Of a DNA stretch of 64,000 bases, positions 62,204-64,000 are shown piece by piece. A model generated the notes under the pieces. It saw only the letters and a program-made list of their open reading frames with translations, was not told the DNA's origin and ran no database searches. How positions within the stretch are numbered: the first letter of the stretch is position 1; each line of letters opens with the position of its first letter. The translations under genes and the position numbers were made by a program. Source of the stretch: an uncultured Allofournierella sp. (GTDB lineage Bacteria; Bacillota; Clostridia; Oscillospirales; Ruminococcaceae); the NCBI GenBank assembly GCA_944382775.1, contig CALWNI010000003.1:1-64000 (forward strand). Direction: 5' to 3'.

Positions 62204-62471
62204 ACTCGGCTCCTTCTATCTCTCGCTCGATGCTGTCATATACCTCGGGCGGGATTTGGGTTTCCAATGCACGCTCTAAGCGCCGGGCTTTGCGGGCCTT
62301 TTGCAAGCATTGGGCATTGGGACAAAGATAAGCGCCCCGACCGGGCTTTTTGCCCACAAGGTCAAGAGAAATTTCTCCCTCTGGGCTGCGCACCACACGC
62401 ACCAGTTCCTTTTTGGGTTTCGACTCGTTACAGCCGGTGCAGCGCCGCAGCGGAATTTTTCGTTGTTGCAT
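62193..62471 (-). CDS. YlxR family RNA-binding protein (RnpM)
   Basis: This 92-aa small basic protein has the DUF448 signature IPLRRCTGCNESKPKKELVR and GRGAYLCPNAQC. YlxR has been linked to RNase P binding and to expression control; its role here is inferred from family and position between nusA and ylxQ. AAGGAG precedes the ATG. Confidence 0.92.
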   Translation of the reverse strand: MQQRKIPLRRCTGCNESKPKKELVRVVRSPEGEISLDLVGKKPGRGAYLCPNAQCLQKARKARRLERALETQIPPEVYDSIEREIEGAECGE

Positions 62472-62515
62472 CTTGTTGGGACGCTCCTTTCTATTATAAA
62501 ATCAGCAAATCGAAA

Positions 62516-63619
62516 TTAGTCTTCGATCAAAGCATCTGCCTGCTCTGCTTCGCCGGCAGTTGCCTCTTCTTCGCCAAAGTAGCCGCTTTCGGGGCGAATG
62601 TCGATGTTGTAGCCGGTCAAACGAGCGCACAGGCGAGCATTCTGGCCCTTGTTGCCAATGGCCAAGCTCAGCTGATGGTCGGGAACGGTAACACGGCAAG
62701 CCTTCTTTTCGCCTTCCAGAATTTCCACCTTCAGAACCTTAGCGGGGCTCAGTGCGGCACTGATGAACTCGTTGATGTCCTCGCTCCAGCGAACCACGTC
62801 GATTTTTTCGCCGTGCAGCTCTTCCACAATTTTGCCAACACGCACACCGTGTGCACCAATGCAAGCGCCTACGGGGTCGATGTTCTCATCTTTGCTCCAT
62901 ACTGCCATTTTGGTGCGCACACCGGCCTCACGGCTGATTGCCTTGATTTCTACGGTGCCGTCAAAAATTTCGGGAACTTCCATTTCAAACATGCGCTTTA
63001 CCAACTGCTCGCTGGTACGGCTGATGATAACACGGGGGCCACGGTCGGTTACTACCACGTCTTTTACATAAACCTGAACATGCTGACCCTCGAAGAACTC
63101 TTCGCCGGGAACCTGCTCAGAACGGGGCAGCACAGCCTCGCCCTTGCCCATGTCCAGTGCAACAATGCCGCGGTCGTGGTCTACACGGGTAACACGTGCG
63201 GTTACAATTTCGTGTGCCTTGCCCTGCATGTCGTTGAACAGCTGGTTGCGCTCGGCCTCACGGATGCCTTGGCGGATTACATGCTTTGCGGTTTGCGCAG
63301 CAATGCGACCAAAGTCCTTGGTTTTCAAGGGAGTAACCACACGCTGACCCAGCTTGTAGGTCTTGCGGATTGCCTGTGCCTCTTCCAGGGTCATCTGGGT
63401 GTGGGGGTTCTCAACTTCCTCCACGATATCACGCACCAGAGATACGGTAAATTTGCCGTATACGGTGTCAATCTCAACCAGAACGTTCTCGTCCTCTACC
63501 TCGTAGTCTTTTTTGACAGCAATCACAATGGCCGCCTTGATTTTCTCAATCAGATATTCAGCGGTCAGGCCACGCTCTTTTTCCAGCATGGTAAGTGCCT
63601 CAAAAAACTCTCCATTCAT
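62516..63619 (-). CDS. nusA: Transcription termination/antitermination protein NusA
   Basis: This 367-aa protein has an N-terminal RNA-polymerase-binding domain (about 1-125), an S1 domain (about 135-200; HEIVTARVTRVDHDRGIVALD) and two KH domains (NIDPVGACIGAHGVRVG near 245 and LAIGNKGQNARLCARLTG near 320). It lacks the extra C-terminal repeats of E. coli NusA, as in other Bacillota. GGAGG precedes the ATG. Confidence 0.96.
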   Translation of the reverse strand: MNGEFFEALTMLEKERGLTAEYLIEKIKAAIVIAVKKDYEVEDENVLVEIDTVYGKFTVSLVRDIVEEVENPHTQMTLEEAQAIRKTYKLGQRVVTPLKTKDFGRIAAQTAKHVIRQGIREAERNQLFNDMQGKAHEIVTARVTRVDHDRGIVALDMGKGEAVLPRSEQVPGEEFFEGQHVQVYVKDVVVTDRGPRVIISRTSEQLVKRMFEMEVPEIFDGTVEIKAISREAGVRTKMAVWSKDENIDPVGACIGAHGVRVGKIVEELHGEKIDVVRWSEDINEFISAALSPAKVLKVEILEGEKKACRVTVPDHQLSLAIGNKGQNARLCARLTGYNIDIRPESGYFGEEEATAGEAEQADALIED

Positions 63620-63673
63620 TGTTCTAATTCTCCTCCATATTATCGTTTCAACCGGTTGGTTGGATATTGTTTT

Positions 63674-64000
63674 TTAAAATAAATTTTCGTCGTCGCACAG
63701 TTTTACAAAACTGGTGGCGGACAAATCAAAGCTTACGGTACCATTTTCGGTTTCAATGGTTACGGTCTGGCCTTCAAAGCTCTTCAAAATGCCGGCATAC
63801 TCACGGTTTCCGGTTTCGTCGGGGCGAATCAGGCGAGCAGCAATTTTTTCGCCCATGTATTTTTCAAAATGCTCGGGGCGGGTCATGCGGCGGCCCAGTC
63901 CGGGGCTGCCAACTTCCAAAAAGTAACCCTGATCAATGGGGTCTGCTGCTTCAATAATCGGGTCAATGGCACGGCTTGCGGCTTCGCAGGTATTCATATC
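63674..64000 (-). CDS. rimP: Ribosome maturation factor RimP (partial, N-terminus beyond the window)
   Basis: The last 108 or so residues of RimP are visible. The frame runs to the right edge without needing a start. Motifs are DQGYFLEVGSPGLGRRM (family pattern Y-LEVSSPGLDRPL) and the C-terminal SH3-like domain with FEGQTVTIETENG. RimP helps early 30S assembly and is the first gene of the nusA-infB operon. The ATG inside at 63997 is not the true start. Confidence 0.9.
   Translation of the reverse strand, partial: DMNTCEAASRAIDPIIEAADPIDQGYFLEVGSPGLGRRMTRPEHFEKYMGEKIAARLIRPDETGNREYAGILKSFEGQTVTIETENGTVSFDLSATSFVKLCDDENLF

Overview
The window looks like a chromosomal segment of a Gram-positive Clostridia-type bacterium (Bacillota), most likely in or near the order Oscillospirales. 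I infer this from gene content and operon layout, not from any database search. Markers are the rimP-nusA-ylxR-ylxQ-infB-rbfA-nrnA-truB-ribF-rpsO-pnp block, an L10-type leader before rplJ, an Asp23/DAK2/recG block, a type III glutamine synthetase, a SpoIID-like wall protein and consensus TTGACA/TATAAT promoters. Almost all of it is ordinary, densely packed core genome. I see no insertion sequence, prophage, CRISPR array, rRNA or tRNA gene.

Layout. Positions 1-5.3 kb hold the end of an unknown gene, a mutarotase-tcdA pair, and a two-gene cell-wall module (SpoIID-like protein with six peptidoglycan-binding repeats, then an M15-type peptidase). From 5.4 to 13.7 kb there is a polyprenyl glycosylphosphotransferase, a minus-strand operon (2-hydroxyacid dehydrogenase, MATE exporter, giant TPR/Suppressor-of-fused protein), an exported orphan protein and a degenerate HAD-like protein. 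From 13.8 to 22.5 kb come sirtuin, nnrD, ogt, a ZIP transporter, a CYTH protein, an rRNA methyltransferase, glnN, a 39-residue mini-gene, a flavin reductase and a CBS protein. From 22.8 to 32.9 kb are an orphan peptide-binding lipoprotein, Asp23, a DAK2 protein, recG, a phosphoesterase, a D,D-carboxypeptidase, pncB and a small membrane protein. The ribosomal/transcription cluster rpmG-secE-nusG-rplK-rplA-rplJ-rplL runs leftward from 36.5 to 33.0 kb.

From 36.8 to 42.1 kb lie ddl-murI-DUF1934-argS and a lactate dehydrogenase. They are followed by the most unusual part of the window: about 1.1 kb without a gene (42.12-43.21 kb). Within it I infer an approximately 800-nt promoter-to-terminator transcript that is AT-rich, lacks a credible ORF and is full of complementary segments, including a possible pseudoknot. 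I propose it as a large structured noncoding RNA. The rest holds a racemase, metG and tatD, small unknown proteins, a threonine-aldolase-type enzyme with chorismate mutase, a dTDP-rhamnose cluster (rfbA, rfbD, rfbB; no rfbC) with a family 2 glycosyltransferase, and the pnp-to-rimP translation block that runs off the right edge.

The genes connect mainly through translation and RNA turnover, and through envelope building (ddl, murI, D,D-carboxypeptidase, M15 peptidase, glycosylphosphotransferase, dTDP-rhamnose). There is also a smaller group concerned with NAD (NAD(P)H-hydrate repair, nicotinate salvage, sirtuin, lactate dehydrogenase). Many leaders and intergenic gaps carry recognisable promoters, terminators and structured RNA, listed individually below.
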